From: Candidatus Hydrogenedentota bacterium
Lineage (GTDB): Bacteria > Hydrogenedentota > Hydrogenedentia > Hydrogenedentales > SCBR16-9
Direction: 5' to 3'
Assembly: GCA_007116095.1 (NCBI GenBank)
Contig: SKJD01000137.1
Span: 1 to 8,832, forward strand
Length of the DNA: 8,832 nt
A program made the position numbers and the translations under genes. The notes below the pieces were generated by a model. It searched no databases. It saw only the letters and a program-made list of their open reading frames with translations, and was not told where the DNA came from. Shown here piece after piece: positions 1 through 7,416 of the stretch; position 1 is the first letter of the stretch, and every line of letters starts with the position of its first letter.

Positions 1-177
1 CTTGCGCTCCAGCAGGGCCGCCTCCACGGCATGCGCCAGGGTGGACTTGCCGGAGCCGGAGAGTCCGGTAAACCAGAGTACGGCATGCTGGTGTCCATAG
101 AACTTGGCCCGCGCCGCCTGATCATACTGCCCCAGGTGCCAGGTGATATTTGTCGCCTTTTGCTTCACATCCGCCAT
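1..177 (-). CDS. cysC: Adenylylsulfate kinase (APS kinase), N-terminal part, cut by window edge
   Basis: The reading frame starts at the ATG at 177-175 and runs off the window after 59 codons without a stop. APS kinase phosphorylates adenylylsulfate with ATP to give PAPS, the activated sulfate used in cysteine synthesis and in sulfation, in the cytoplasm. The visible protein shows the family's N-terminal signature: an NITWH segment at residues 10-14, a GH pair at 28-29, then [13 protein letters not shown], with the Walker A P-loop at 38-45. This N-terminus is that of stand-alone CysC, which is usually about 200 residues, so roughly two thirds is missing here. A purine-rich AAGGA-type sequence lies a little more than ten bases upstream of the start. 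The gene is the last in the window in the direction of transcription and is separated from the sugar genes by a hairpin. Whether it belongs to a longer sulfate operon cannot be seen. Confidence 0.9.
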   Translation of the reverse strand, partial: MADVKQKATNITWHLGQYDQAARAKFYGHQHAVLWFTGLSGSGKSTLAHAVEAALLERK

Positions 178-256
178 CGGGTTGCCTTCGTCCTTTCCAT
201 TCGGGGCGCGTCACCACTGCGCATGCTACAATGCGCCGGAACGCACACAAACATGT

Positions 257-291
257 GGCCCGGGGCCACCAATCAGGTAAAACCCCGGGCC
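257..291 (-). terminator. GC-rich hairpin after the Tat oxidoreductase gene, possible terminator
   Basis: Arms GGCCCGGGG (257-265) and CCCCGGGCC (283-291) are exact inverted repeats of 9 bp around a 17-nt loop, in which ACC (268-270) and GGT (276-278) can pair further. The hairpin lies about 60 nt past the stop of the upstream gene and before cysC. On the minus strand the following bases are only moderately T-rich (a TTT within ACATGTTTGTG), so this is an imperfect intrinsic terminator. It could equally be an mRNA-stabilising stem. Confidence 0.5.
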
Positions 292-348
292 GGGTCAATG
301 CATTCCCTGGATACGCCTGGCCGGTGGGCAGGCGCATCCGTCATGGTC

Positions 349-1614
349 TTAGATAATCCAGGGCTCGCGGAAGGCGCGGCTAAGCAGGCGCGTGGCTTCC
401 GGGTCATCCGGGAAGATTTCCTTCTTCGGGTCCAGGGTCACCGGGCGCTGCAAGCGCACACTCACATTCGCCGCGATACAGGCGAGCATGGAGTAATGCG
501 AGGCTTCCGCATTGGAGCGCGGCTGCTGGCGCGTCCGCACACAGCTCAGGAACTCACCGACGTGATTGTCCGCCGGGTAGCCCCCCGCGAAGCGCCGGTT
601 GGCCAGCAGGGAGCTCGGGTAGGTCTCCATGTCGCCGGAGTCGCCGGTTTCCATCCAGCCTTCGGTGCCTTCAATGCGGATCGGGCAAGAACCGAAGCGC
701 AGGCCCTTCTTGATGATCAGCTTTGTACCGTTTTCATAGGTACACTCGACATCGCCCAGCTCATTGATCATCTCGTAATGCACCGGGGCCGTGTCGTCGG
801 CATCAAAGCACCACTGGCACAGGTCGACGGTGTGGGAGCCCCACTCCGTGATCGAGCCGCCGGAGAAATCGCCGTGACGACGCCAGAAACCGCCGGTGTA
901 TTCCATGTTGAACGGACGCCACGGAGCGTTGCCCAACCAGAGGTCCCAGGCCAGCTCTTCGTACTCAGGCTCGGGCTGGGGCTCGAGCACCTGGAAGTGC
1001 ACCCCGGATTCCGGCCAGGCCTTTTCGGCGTACATCGTTTCGATTTCACCCAGCATGCCGGAGCGGCACAGGTCGTGGGCGAAGACGAAGTTCGAAACGT
1101 TCCGGCGCTGCGTACCGCACTGATAGATGCGGGCAAAACGATTGACCGTATCGACTACGGCGCGGCTCTCATTCGCCGCCACGCTCATGGGCTTTTCGCA
1201 GAAGATGTCCTTCCCGGCCCGTGCGGCGAGGATCGAACACAATGCGTGGTTGTTGTCGCCGGTGGCGATCATGACCGCATCGATGTCTTCACGCTCCAAC
1301 ATTTCGCGCATGTCGATGTAGGCCGTGCAGTCTTCGTTGCCGTAGAAATTGTTCACCATGTTACGGGCATTCTCACGGCGGTCCCGCATGATATCGCACA
1401 CTGCAACCACCTGGGCGTCGGGCTGCTGCATGAAGGCGCTCATGACATAACGGCCACGACCATTGATACCGACGGCGGCCACATTGATGCGGTCATTCGC
1501 CGCAATCTGGCCCGAGGCTTTGGTCATGATCAACGGCGCTGCGCCGAAGACCCCGGCCGCTACCGCCGTCTGCTGCAGAAAGCTTCTTCTGCTGATGTTC
1601 TTTTTCGATTTCAT
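349..1614 (-). CDS. Tat-exported Gfo/Idh/MocA family oxidoreductase
   Basis: This 421-residue protein is predicted to be an NAD(P)-dependent dehydrogenase of the Gfo/Idh/MocA family acting on a sugar or glycoside outside the cytoplasm. It begins with a twin-arginine signal (SRRSFL at 8-13, then a hydrophobic stretch to about residue 30), so it should be exported folded with its cofactor bound. The Rossmann domain follows: GINGRG at 49-54, acidic end of beta-2 near D74, GDNNH at 119-123 and the family's CEKP at 139-142, where K141 is the expected catalytic lysine. The C-terminal alpha/beta domain carries WGSHTVD at 258-264, with H261 as candidate catalytic histidine. An in-frame start 39 nt further upstream exists, but the ATG at 1614 has an AGGAG 6 nt before it and puts the RR motif near the N-terminus. 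The EKP motif argues for a dehydrogenase rather than a GH109 glycosidase. The DUF1080 gene lies 123 nt upstream, suggesting joint expression. The substrate is unknown. Confidence 0.9.
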   Translation of the reverse strand: MKSKKNISRRSFLQQTAVAAGVFGAAPLIMTKASGQIAANDRINVAAVGINGRGRYVMSAFMQQPDAQVVAVCDIMRDRRENARNMVNNFYGNEDCTAYIDMREMLEREDIDAVMIATGDNNHALCSILAARAGKDIFCEKPMSVAANESRAVVDTVNRFARIYQCGTQRRNVSNFVFAHDLCRSGMLGEIETMYAEKAWPESGVHFQVLEPQPEPEYEELAWDLWLGNAPWRPFNMEYTGGFWRRHGDFSGGSITEWGSHTVDLCQWCFDADDTAPVHYEMINELGDVECTYENGTKLIIKKGLRFGSCPIRIEGTEGWMETGDSGDMETYPSSLLANRRFAGGYPADNHVGEFLSCVRTRQQPRSNAEASHYSMLACIAANVSVRLQRPVTLDPKKEIFPDDPEATRLLSRAFREPWII

Positions 1615-1620
1615 TGTCAG

Positions 1621-1625
1621 CTCCT
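1621..1625 (-). promoter_or_regulatory. Ribosome binding site fixing the Tat oxidoreductase start
   Basis: AGGAG on the minus strand lies 6 nt before the ATG at 1614-1612. It supports this start over the longer in-frame frame opening at 1653. Confidence 0.8.
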
Positions 1626-1737
1626 GAAAAGTAATCCAGTGAATGGCGTCCACTGGCTTTGTTTCGTAGTGTCATCAATCGGCCGGCGCATTGCAAACGC
1701 TGCGCGCCGCAATGCCACCGACCGGTAAGACTGGCGA

Positions 1738-4599
1738 TTATTCCGAGAGGTCCTTAATCTTGATGTCCGTGAAGCGAATCGTCATCGGCGGCCCCTGGTG
1801 CACCTGGAACGCGAGGATACCGCTGTCTCGTGCTTCCGGCGCATCGTCAATGATCTCATGCATCAGATGGCCATTGATCAGGGTGCGGATGGAATTGCCT
1901 TCCGCGATCACATGGTACTCGTTCCAATCATGTGTGTGGAGGTGTTCACCAAGTTCGTTTTCATCGGCAAACTGCTCGACTTCCGACTCGCCGTCATCCG
2001 TAAAGTGTACACGCTGACCACGCCGGGCAAGAATGCCCCGGCCGCCGGCGCCTTCTTCGTAATGGATACCGGTGATCCAGTCCGTCAGGGCGATATCAGG
2101 CTGGTAGCCTCGCACCCGGTATTCTTCGAATTCCTCCGAGCGCACCTGGATGCCGGAGTTGCAGTACTCTTCGCTATCCATGCGATAGCGGAATTTTACC
2201 TCGAAATCCGAATATTCGTCATCGCTCACCAGGAAGGTGTTGTGTTCCGTCGGGTTGTCTTCGGTGGTTTCACCGATGATGTGCCCGTCTTCCACACGCC
2301 AGAAGCGCGAATCGCCGCGCCATCCATCGAGGGTCTCGCCGTCAAAGAGGGCGACGAAACCGTCCTCATCGTTATTGTTGCTGTTGCTGGCGCGTTCTTC
2401 CAGCAACTGGTCCGCGTCCAGCTCCAGGGCTTCGGCGATGTTGCGGAAAGCGATTTCCGCCTCGGCCTGCACGGAGTCATCGTCCAGGTACGGGGCCACC
2501 AGCTCCAGCGCATCGGGATGCGCCACGTTCGACAGCCCGGAGATGATCAGCATGCGCTCATCATTGCTCGCGGCGTTCTCGGTCAACTGCTTGTAATACG
2601 CGACGGTATCTTCAACGGATCGGGTATCCATACGGAGGAGCCGCACGGCGCCGCGAAGGGCCAACAGGCGGTGGGTCGTATCGTCGGAGTTTTCATAGAT
2701 ATCGACCAGGGCGCCAATGGCCAGGACATCCGGCCAGCTTGCCAGGGCGCGCACGGCGCCGTCGTGGACTTCTTCGTCGCTGTGGTTCACATAACTCGCC
2801 ACCACGTCAAAGGCGGACTGACCGCCCAGGCGGCTGAGTACGCGCAGCAGGGAAACCTGGGCTTCGCTTGAAGGCGCGTCTTCCAAGTAAGCAGCAATCT
2901 GTTCCACCAGCACCGGCGTGGACATCCCCACGGTCAGGCTCAGGCTTTCACCTTCGCTGACCGTGCGGCTGCTGGACACGCCATCGATCGAGTAATCAAT
3001 ACGCAACTGCTTTACTTCACCCGGGGCCGGATCGCCGGCCAGATCGTTGGAAGCCAGGAAAGAATCGCGCTCCTGGCCCAGCATATGCCGGATTCGACCG
3101 GTCACATCCACCTGATCGCCATCGGGCAGCACACCATAGACTGCTTCCTCAATCGTCACCTCGGCGGAGGCTTCCGCAATGCGATTACTCAGGGCCACCA
3201 CGGCGTTGATGGCATCGTTACGGCCGACATTGCCTTCCAGGTCGGTTAACATTTCCAGCATCATCGACAGATGATCAGCGCTGACCAACTCGCCCAGGGC
3301 GCGGAAGGCCACCGGGCGGGCTTCATCATACGCCACTTGCGCCACGATATCGTCAATCGCTTCTTCGGCGCCGCGTTGCACCAGGACTTCCATGACATCC
3401 GAGCGCACTTCCGGGTCAACCTCATTCATATAGGCGATCAGCTCGGCGTTCATATCCGGATGGTTAATGCGACGCAGCGATTCAATCGCGGCCAGGCGCT
3501 CCTGACGGTCCGCGGCGTCGGCGAGGATGCCGCCCATCGGCGCAATCGAGCTGGTGTCGCCGAGGATCGAGGCGGCCTTCATCGCGGCCATGCGGACATC
3601 CGCATCGTCGCTCAGCATCGCGGCATGCACCGCAGGCAATGCGGCGGGGTCACGACGCTCGCCAAAGGCATCCAGCAGCAGGGCTTGCAACCCGGCTGGG
3701 AGATTGTCCATATCGGCCGCCAGGCGCTCGGTCAACGTCTCACCACGAAGGGTGCTGACCTGTGCGATGGCCACGATGCTGAACAGTTCGTCATCGCCGT
3801 GGATCATGTCATAGACAATACTCGGCGCACGGTTCGGCAGGGCATTCAACAATCCCACCAGGGCGCCCGAACGAACGAAGTCGGGCCATTCATGGTCCAT
3901 AAGCACCTGGTAGACGGTGATCGCCGGAGCGATGTTTCCATGCTCCACCAGGCGGTCCGCCGCGGCCAGGGTCGCTTCGGCAATGTCGCGGCTCAATTCG
4001 TCGCGTTCCGAAGTCAGGTTAAAGAGATACAGCTTTTCCAACGCAGCCAGGTTGCCGATGCGTCCCAGGGCCAACGCGGCGGCGCGGGCCGTTTCCAAGT
4101 CTTCATGGGTGAGCAATGCGGCCAAGGGCTCCACGGCTTCGGCAGAACGCCGGTAGCTCAGTGAAGAAATGATGCCCAGGCGCATGTTGCCGGAGGTCCG
4201 GGGCAATGCGTAGACCAGGCTCCAGTCGACATCCTCGTAGGGCAGCTTTTCCAGCACGTTTCGGGCCAGGTGCCCACGTTCCGAATCGGTCAACAGCAGC
4301 GTTAACGGGGCCACACTTTCATCCGAGGCAATCACCGCCAACACGCGGAAGGCGCGGTAGCGTTCTTGAAACGGGGTATCCTCCGCCAGCACCTTGTCCA
4401 GAAGCTCCTGTTCCAAGGCCGCACGCGCAGCCGGATCATCCTGTACGCTGACTACCGCCGCATCAATCGGGTCCAGCTCCGGGCCTTGCGCAAAAGCAAC
4501 CGGGCTTCCCAGCGATATGATGCTCAACATTACCAGTCCCGGCAATAGCATACTCACTATTGATCTTGACTTTAACATTCGCATTGACTTTCTTACCAA
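1738..4599 (-). CDS. Secreted HEAT-repeat protein with C-terminal 3-keto-disaccharide hydrolase (DUF1080) domain
   Basis: This very long protein (953 residues from the TTG at 4599) is predicted to bind and cleave a 3-keto-glycoside outside the cytoplasm. Layout: a signal peptide (basic start, hydrophobic core, cleavage likely after AFA near residue 37, no lipobox cysteine); HEAT/PBS-lyase-like helical repeats about 50-475; a non-helical insert about 481-557 with a YG..., VDVT, AGDPAPGE, KQLRIDY pattern like the C-terminal domain of DNAJC11 (DUF3395); further HEAT repeats about 560-730; an Asn/Ser linker at 738-744; and the DUF1080 domain 748-951. DUF1080 hallmarks are FDGETLDGW (752-760), NSGIQVR (814-820), WNEYH (892-896), LING and GILAFQVHQG followed by RFTDIKIKDL. 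The start is uncertain: the TTG at 4599 has AGGA 6 nt upstream; ATGs at 4584 and 4578 lack such a site; a TTG at 4629 is also open. The catalytic domain assignment is firm; the role of the HEAT part (protein or glycan scaffold) is inference. Confidence 0.88.
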   Translation of the reverse strand: MVRKSMRMLKSRSIVSMLLPGLVMLSIISLGSPVAFAQGPELDPIDAAVVSVQDDPAARAALEQELLDKVLAEDTPFQERYRAFRVLAVIASDESVAPLTLLLTDSERGHLARNVLEKLPYEDVDWSLVYALPRTSGNMRLGIISSLSYRRSAEAVEPLAALLTHEDLETARAAALALGRIGNLAALEKLYLFNLTSERDELSRDIAEATLAAADRLVEHGNIAPAITVYQVLMDHEWPDFVRSGALVGLLNALPNRAPSIVYDMIHGDDELFSIVAIAQVSTLRGETLTERLAADMDNLPAGLQALLLDAFGERRDPAALPAVHAAMLSDDADVRMAAMKAASILGDTSSIAPMGGILADAADRQERLAAIESLRRINHPDMNAELIAYMNEVDPEVRSDVMEVLVQRGAEEAIDDIVAQVAYDEARPVAFRALGELVSADHLSMMLEMLTDLEGNVGRNDAINAVVALSNRIAEASAEVTIEEAVYGVLPDGDQVDVTGRIRHMLGQERDSFLASNDLAGDPAPGEVKQLRIDYSIDGVSSSRTVSEGESLSLTVGMSTPVLVEQIAAYLEDAPSSEAQVSLLRVLSRLGGQSAFDVVASYVNHSDEEVHDGAVRALASWPDVLAIGALVDIYENSDDTTHRLLALRGAVRLLRMDTRSVEDTVAYYKQLTENAASNDERMLIISGLSNVAHPDALELVAPYLDDDSVQAEAEIAFRNIAEALELDADQLLEERASNSNNNDEDGFVALFDGETLDGWRGDSRFWRVEDGHIIGETTEDNPTEHNTFLVSDDEYSDFEVKFRYRMDSEEYCNSGIQVRSEEFEEYRVRGYQPDIALTDWITGIHYEEGAGGRGILARRGQRVHFTDDGESEVEQFADENELGEHLHTHDWNEYHVIAEGNSIRTLINGHLMHEIIDDAPEARDSGILAFQVHQGPPMTIRFTDIKIKDLSE

Positions 4600-4605
4600 T
4601 TTCAG

Positions 4606-4609
4606 TCCT
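4606..4609 (-). promoter_or_regulatory. AGGA ribosome binding site suggesting a TTG start
   Basis: AGGA on the minus strand lies 6 nt before the TTG at 4599-4597 but 21 nt before the first ATG (4584). This spacing favours TTG initiation of the HEAT/DUF1080 gene. It is a short motif and could be chance. Confidence 0.4.
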
Positions 4610-4844
4610 AAAATTACCCTCTGTATCAACGCATGCAGGTCTGTTACCTACAGGCAATTTCCATTGCCGGCAAAGGCCGCGCCTGTTGCACCTCCCTGCA
4701 AGGGACAATGCGGCTTGCGGTGGCTCCGGTCACTTGCTGACCGCGCCCACCACACTCGCACTGTAACCGTCATTACGTGCAACATGCGGGCCGCCACCGA
4801 ACGGGACGCCTCCCGATGCTTTAAAACAGCAAAACCAAGGTTCA

Positions 4845-4871
4845 GCATGGCGCCGGCGCGCCGGGCCATGC
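4845..4871 (-). repeat. Bulged GC-rich inverted repeat in the leader of the HEAT/DUF1080 gene
   Basis: Outer arms GCATGGC (4845-4851) and GCCATGC (4865-4871) are exact inverted repeats. Inside, CCGG (4853-4856) and CCGG (4861-4864) pair around a CGCG loop, leaving one bulged G at 4852, so 11 pairs in all. On the minus strand a T-rich stretch follows some bases later but not directly, so it is a poor terminator. Its position just past a TATAAC box fits a 5'-end stem-loop of the leader. Confidence 0.5.
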
Positions 4872-4877
4872 GCTTTC

Positions 4878-4883
4878 GTTATA
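4878..4883 (-). promoter_or_regulatory. Possible -10 box for the HEAT/DUF1080 gene
   Basis: TATAAC on the minus strand matches the sigma-70 -10 consensus at five of six positions in an AT-rich pocket. At a 16-18 nt distance upstream there is no good -35 box, so the call is weak. Transcription from it would start near 4871 and give a leader of about 270 nt. Confidence 0.2.
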
Positions 4884-4949
4884 AGTAACATAATCCCTAC
4901 CTGAATTACAAGAAATGCGGAACGATAAACCGTAATTCCTGTGACAGGC

Positions 4950-4967
4950 CGCTGCCTTAAGGCAGCG
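4950..4967. repeat. Perfect 18-bp palindrome
   Basis: CGCTGCC, TTAA, GGCAGCG form an exact palindrome: a 7-bp stem with a TTAA tetraloop, or a protein-binding dyad. It lies past the terminator of the upstream oxidoreductase gene and has no T-tract on either side. It may be a second termination or RNA-stabilising stem, or an operator for the HEAT/DUF1080 gene. Confidence 0.5.
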
Positions 4968-4998
4968 ACCCAATCAGCGCAGGGTCAACAAATAGAAC

Positions 4999-5025
4999 TG
5001 CGCCGAACCAGTACGATTCGGCGCA
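4999..5025 (-). terminator. Intrinsic terminator of the cytoplasmic oxidoreductase gene
   Basis: Arms TGCGCCGAA (4999-5007) and TTCGGCGCA (5017-5025) give an exact 9-bp GC-rich stem with a 9-nt loop. On the minus strand the stem is followed by GTTCTATTTGTTG, an interrupted T-tract. It starts about 21 nt after the stop codon, the right place for ending the transcript that includes the oxidoreductase and the two genes before it. Confidence 0.65.
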
Positions 5026-5046
5026 TAAAGGCATTCAGATAAAATA

Positions 5047-6183
5047 TCAGACAGATTCCCAGGACCGCGCTTTGGCGCTCTTCAGCAGGGCGTCGCATAC
5101 TTTTTGCGTTTCGACCGCGTCTCGGAAGTTCGGCGAGAAGGCCGTGCCCTTTTCCACAGACTCCAAGAAATCGGCTACCTGGTGCACAAAGGTGTGTTCA
5201 TAGCCAATCTGAAGCCCCGGGACCCACCAACGATTCATATAGGGATGATCGTCATGGTCAGTCACATGGATCGAACGCCATCCGCGCAGGGCGCCTTCAT
5301 CGGTCTTTGTATAGTACTCCAGCCGATGCAGGTCATGCAGGTCCCAACGCAGCGAACCCTTCTCCCCATTGATTTCCAGGGTGAAGAGGGCCTTATGACC
5401 GGCGGCATAGCGGGAGGACTCAAAAAGTCCCAACGATCCATTGGCGAAGTGACACATCATCGAACAGGCATCGTCCACGCCAACAGGCTCAACCTTATCG
5501 GTCAAGGCATGCTTGCGCTCCTTGATGAAGGTTTCGGTCATGGCGGTCAGGTCCGTGATCGAACCATTGAGCCAGAGCGCGGTGTCGATGCAGTGGGCCA
5601 GTAAGTCCCCCGTCACCCCGGAGCCGGCGACCTTGGCGTCCAGCCGCCAGGCGGAATCGCCGCCTTGGGGAACGTTTGGCGAAATGCACCAATCCTGGAG
5701 GAAGTTCGTCCGGTAGTGGAAGATTTTTCCGAGCTTCCCGGAGTCGATAATCTGCTTGGCCAACGTCACCGCGGGGATGCGGCGGTAGTTGTACGAAACG
5801 CCATTGGGCACCCCGGCCTTCTCCACCGCGGCGGCCATTTCCTCGCCTTCCGCCGTGTTCATCGACAGCGGTTTCTCGCAGAGGATCATCTTGCCCTTTT
5901 CCGCGGCCGCCAGGGCGATCTCGCGGTGCATGTTGTTAGGCGCACAGATATCAATGATATCGATATCGTCCCGTTCGAGTAGCTTGCGCCAATCGGTTTC
6001 ATAGGAAGCATAGCCCCACTGTTCCGCGAAAGCCTTAATCTTTTCTTCGCTCCGGCCACTGACCGCTTGCAATACGGGCTTGTATTTCAACTCCGGAAAG
6101 AAGCTGGCGACCTTCTTGTACGCATTCGTATGCGTGCGTCCCATGAAGCCATAACCTATCAACCCTAATCTCAGTTCCGGCAT
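5047..6183 (-). CDS. Cytoplasmic Gfo/Idh/MocA family oxidoreductase
   Basis: This 378-residue protein is predicted to be a soluble NAD(P)-dependent sugar or polyol dehydrogenase. The N-terminus goes straight into the Rossmann fold with GYGFMG at 10-15, followed by APNNMH at 81-86 and LCEKP at 101-105 (K104 the expected catalytic lysine). The C-terminal domain carries YNYRRIPA at 131-138 and GDLLAHCID at 192-200, with H197 and D200 matching the family's catalytic His/Asp region. The YNYRR-type motif is seen in levoglucosan-dehydrogenase-like and related sugar dehydrogenases, but substrate cannot be read from it. The frame stays open up to 6285, but only the ATG at 6183 has a Shine-Dalgarno (AAAGGA, 9 nt) and the extension is not family-like. 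It lacks a signal peptide, in contrast to the Tat-exported relative at 349-1614. It follows the TIM-barrel gene by 155 nt and is closed by a terminator. Confidence 0.9.
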   Translation of the reverse strand: MPELRLGLIGYGFMGRTHTNAYKKVASFFPELKYKPVLQAVSGRSEEKIKAFAEQWGYASYETDWRKLLERDDIDIIDICAPNNMHREIALAAAEKGKMILCEKPLSMNTAEGEEMAAAVEKAGVPNGVSYNYRRIPAVTLAKQIIDSGKLGKIFHYRTNFLQDWCISPNVPQGGDSAWRLDAKVAGSGVTGDLLAHCIDTALWLNGSITDLTAMTETFIKERKHALTDKVEPVGVDDACSMMCHFANGSLGLFESSRYAAGHKALFTLEINGEKGSLRWDLHDLHRLEYYTKTDEGALRGWRSIHVTDHDDHPYMNRWWVPGLQIGYEHTFVHQVADFLESVEKGTAFSPNFRDAVETQKVCDALLKSAKARSWESV

Positions 6184-6192
6184 GGTTATACA

Positions 6193-6198
6193 TCCTTT
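6193..6198 (-). promoter_or_regulatory. Ribosome binding site fixing the cytoplasmic oxidoreductase start
   Basis: AAAGGA on the minus strand lies 9 nt before the ATG at 6183-6181. It rules in favour of this start over the upstream ATG at 6285, which has no such site. Confidence 0.75.
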
Positions 6199-6210
6199 CT
6201 TTTTATTACT

Positions 6211-6240
6211 ATCATATCGGCGCGAAGCGGCCCCGCCCAA
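6211..6240 (-). promoter_or_regulatory. Possible internal promoter before the cytoplasmic oxidoreductase
   Basis: On the minus strand TTGGGC (6240-6235) and TATGAT (6216-6211) are 18 nt apart. The -10 box matches five of six consensus bases; the -35 box only three. A second weak pair in the same gap is TTGTAG (6309-6304) with TATGAG (6286-6281), spaced 17 nt. Either could give the oxidoreductase gene its own transcript beside read-through from upstream. Confidence 0.3.
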
Positions 6241-6338
6241 TTCGGCGGGCAACGCATCCCCTGCACCACCTCGCGCCTTCCTCATACCCAGTCTAAGTCG
6301 TTACTACAAAAGTCCTGTTACGAAACGGTTCCCCGGCC

Positions 6339-7391
<1,053 letters not shown>

Positions 7392-7401
7392 GTATCTCAC
7401 A

Positions 7402-7408
7402 CTCCTTT
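7402..7408 (-). promoter_or_regulatory. Ribosome binding site of the TIM-barrel gene
   Basis: AAAGGAG on the minus strand lies 10 nt before the ATG at 7391-7389. It sits between the stop of the cupin gene (7417) and this start, showing tight operon packing, and argues against the longer frame opening at 7445. Confidence 0.75.
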
Positions 7409-7416
7409 CTGGTTGT

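Larger units (their letters stand above)
4600..5046. other. 447-nt gene-free region with hairpins, upstream of the HEAT/DUF1080 gene
   Basis: No credible gene is seen; the short open frames here lack ribosome sites and recognisable sequence. The region holds the terminator of the upstream oxidoreductase gene (4999-5025), an 18-bp palindrome (4950-4967), a bulged GC hairpin (4845-4871), a small inverted repeat GGCAAT/ATTGCC (4653-4668) and a TATAAC box (4878-4883). It most likely carries the promoter and a long leader of the HEAT/DUF1080 gene. Confidence 0.5.

Noticed and set aside
349..1614. GH109-type NAD-dependent glycosidase for the Tat oxidoreductase
   Set aside because: The Tat signal and length fit, but the lysine motif reads CEKP, typical of dehydrogenases, not the EVP-type motif I know from GH109. 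The general Gfo/Idh/MocA label is safer.
1636..1656. CCAGTG/CACTGG inverted repeat before the Tat oxidoreductase gene as an operator
   Set aside because: Six-base arms with a 9-nt spacer are expected by chance in a window of this size.
1688..1715. Inverted repeat GCATTGC/GCAATGC after the HEAT/DUF1080 gene as a terminator
   Set aside because: The stem is only 7 bp with a 14-nt loop and no T-tract follows on the minus strand, so I do not call transcription termination between this gene and the Tat oxidoreductase gene.
31..1728. 565-codon plus-strand open frame
   Set aside because: It lies antisense to cysC and the Tat oxidoreductase gene, both of which have recognisable families and ribosome sites. 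Its translation is rich in His, Arg and Val with no family motif, as expected for a reverse-frame shadow in GC-rich coding DNA.
1798..2871. 357-codon plus-strand open frame, and similar plus frames at 3271-4164 and 6354-7361
   Set aside because: These are antisense to clearly coding minus-strand genes and have low-complexity His/Arg/Ala/Val-rich translations.
4648..4869. 73-codon minus-strand open frame upstream of the HEAT/DUF1080 gene
   Set aside because: No ribosome site is seen, its composition is like random GC-rich sequence, and it runs through the bulged hairpin. A leader peptide cannot be excluded but is not supported.
6184..6285. N-terminal extension of the cytoplasmic oxidoreductase to 6285
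   Set aside because: The extension has no ribosome site, contains a basic low-complexity stretch absent from the family, and would remove the well-placed AAAGGA from use.
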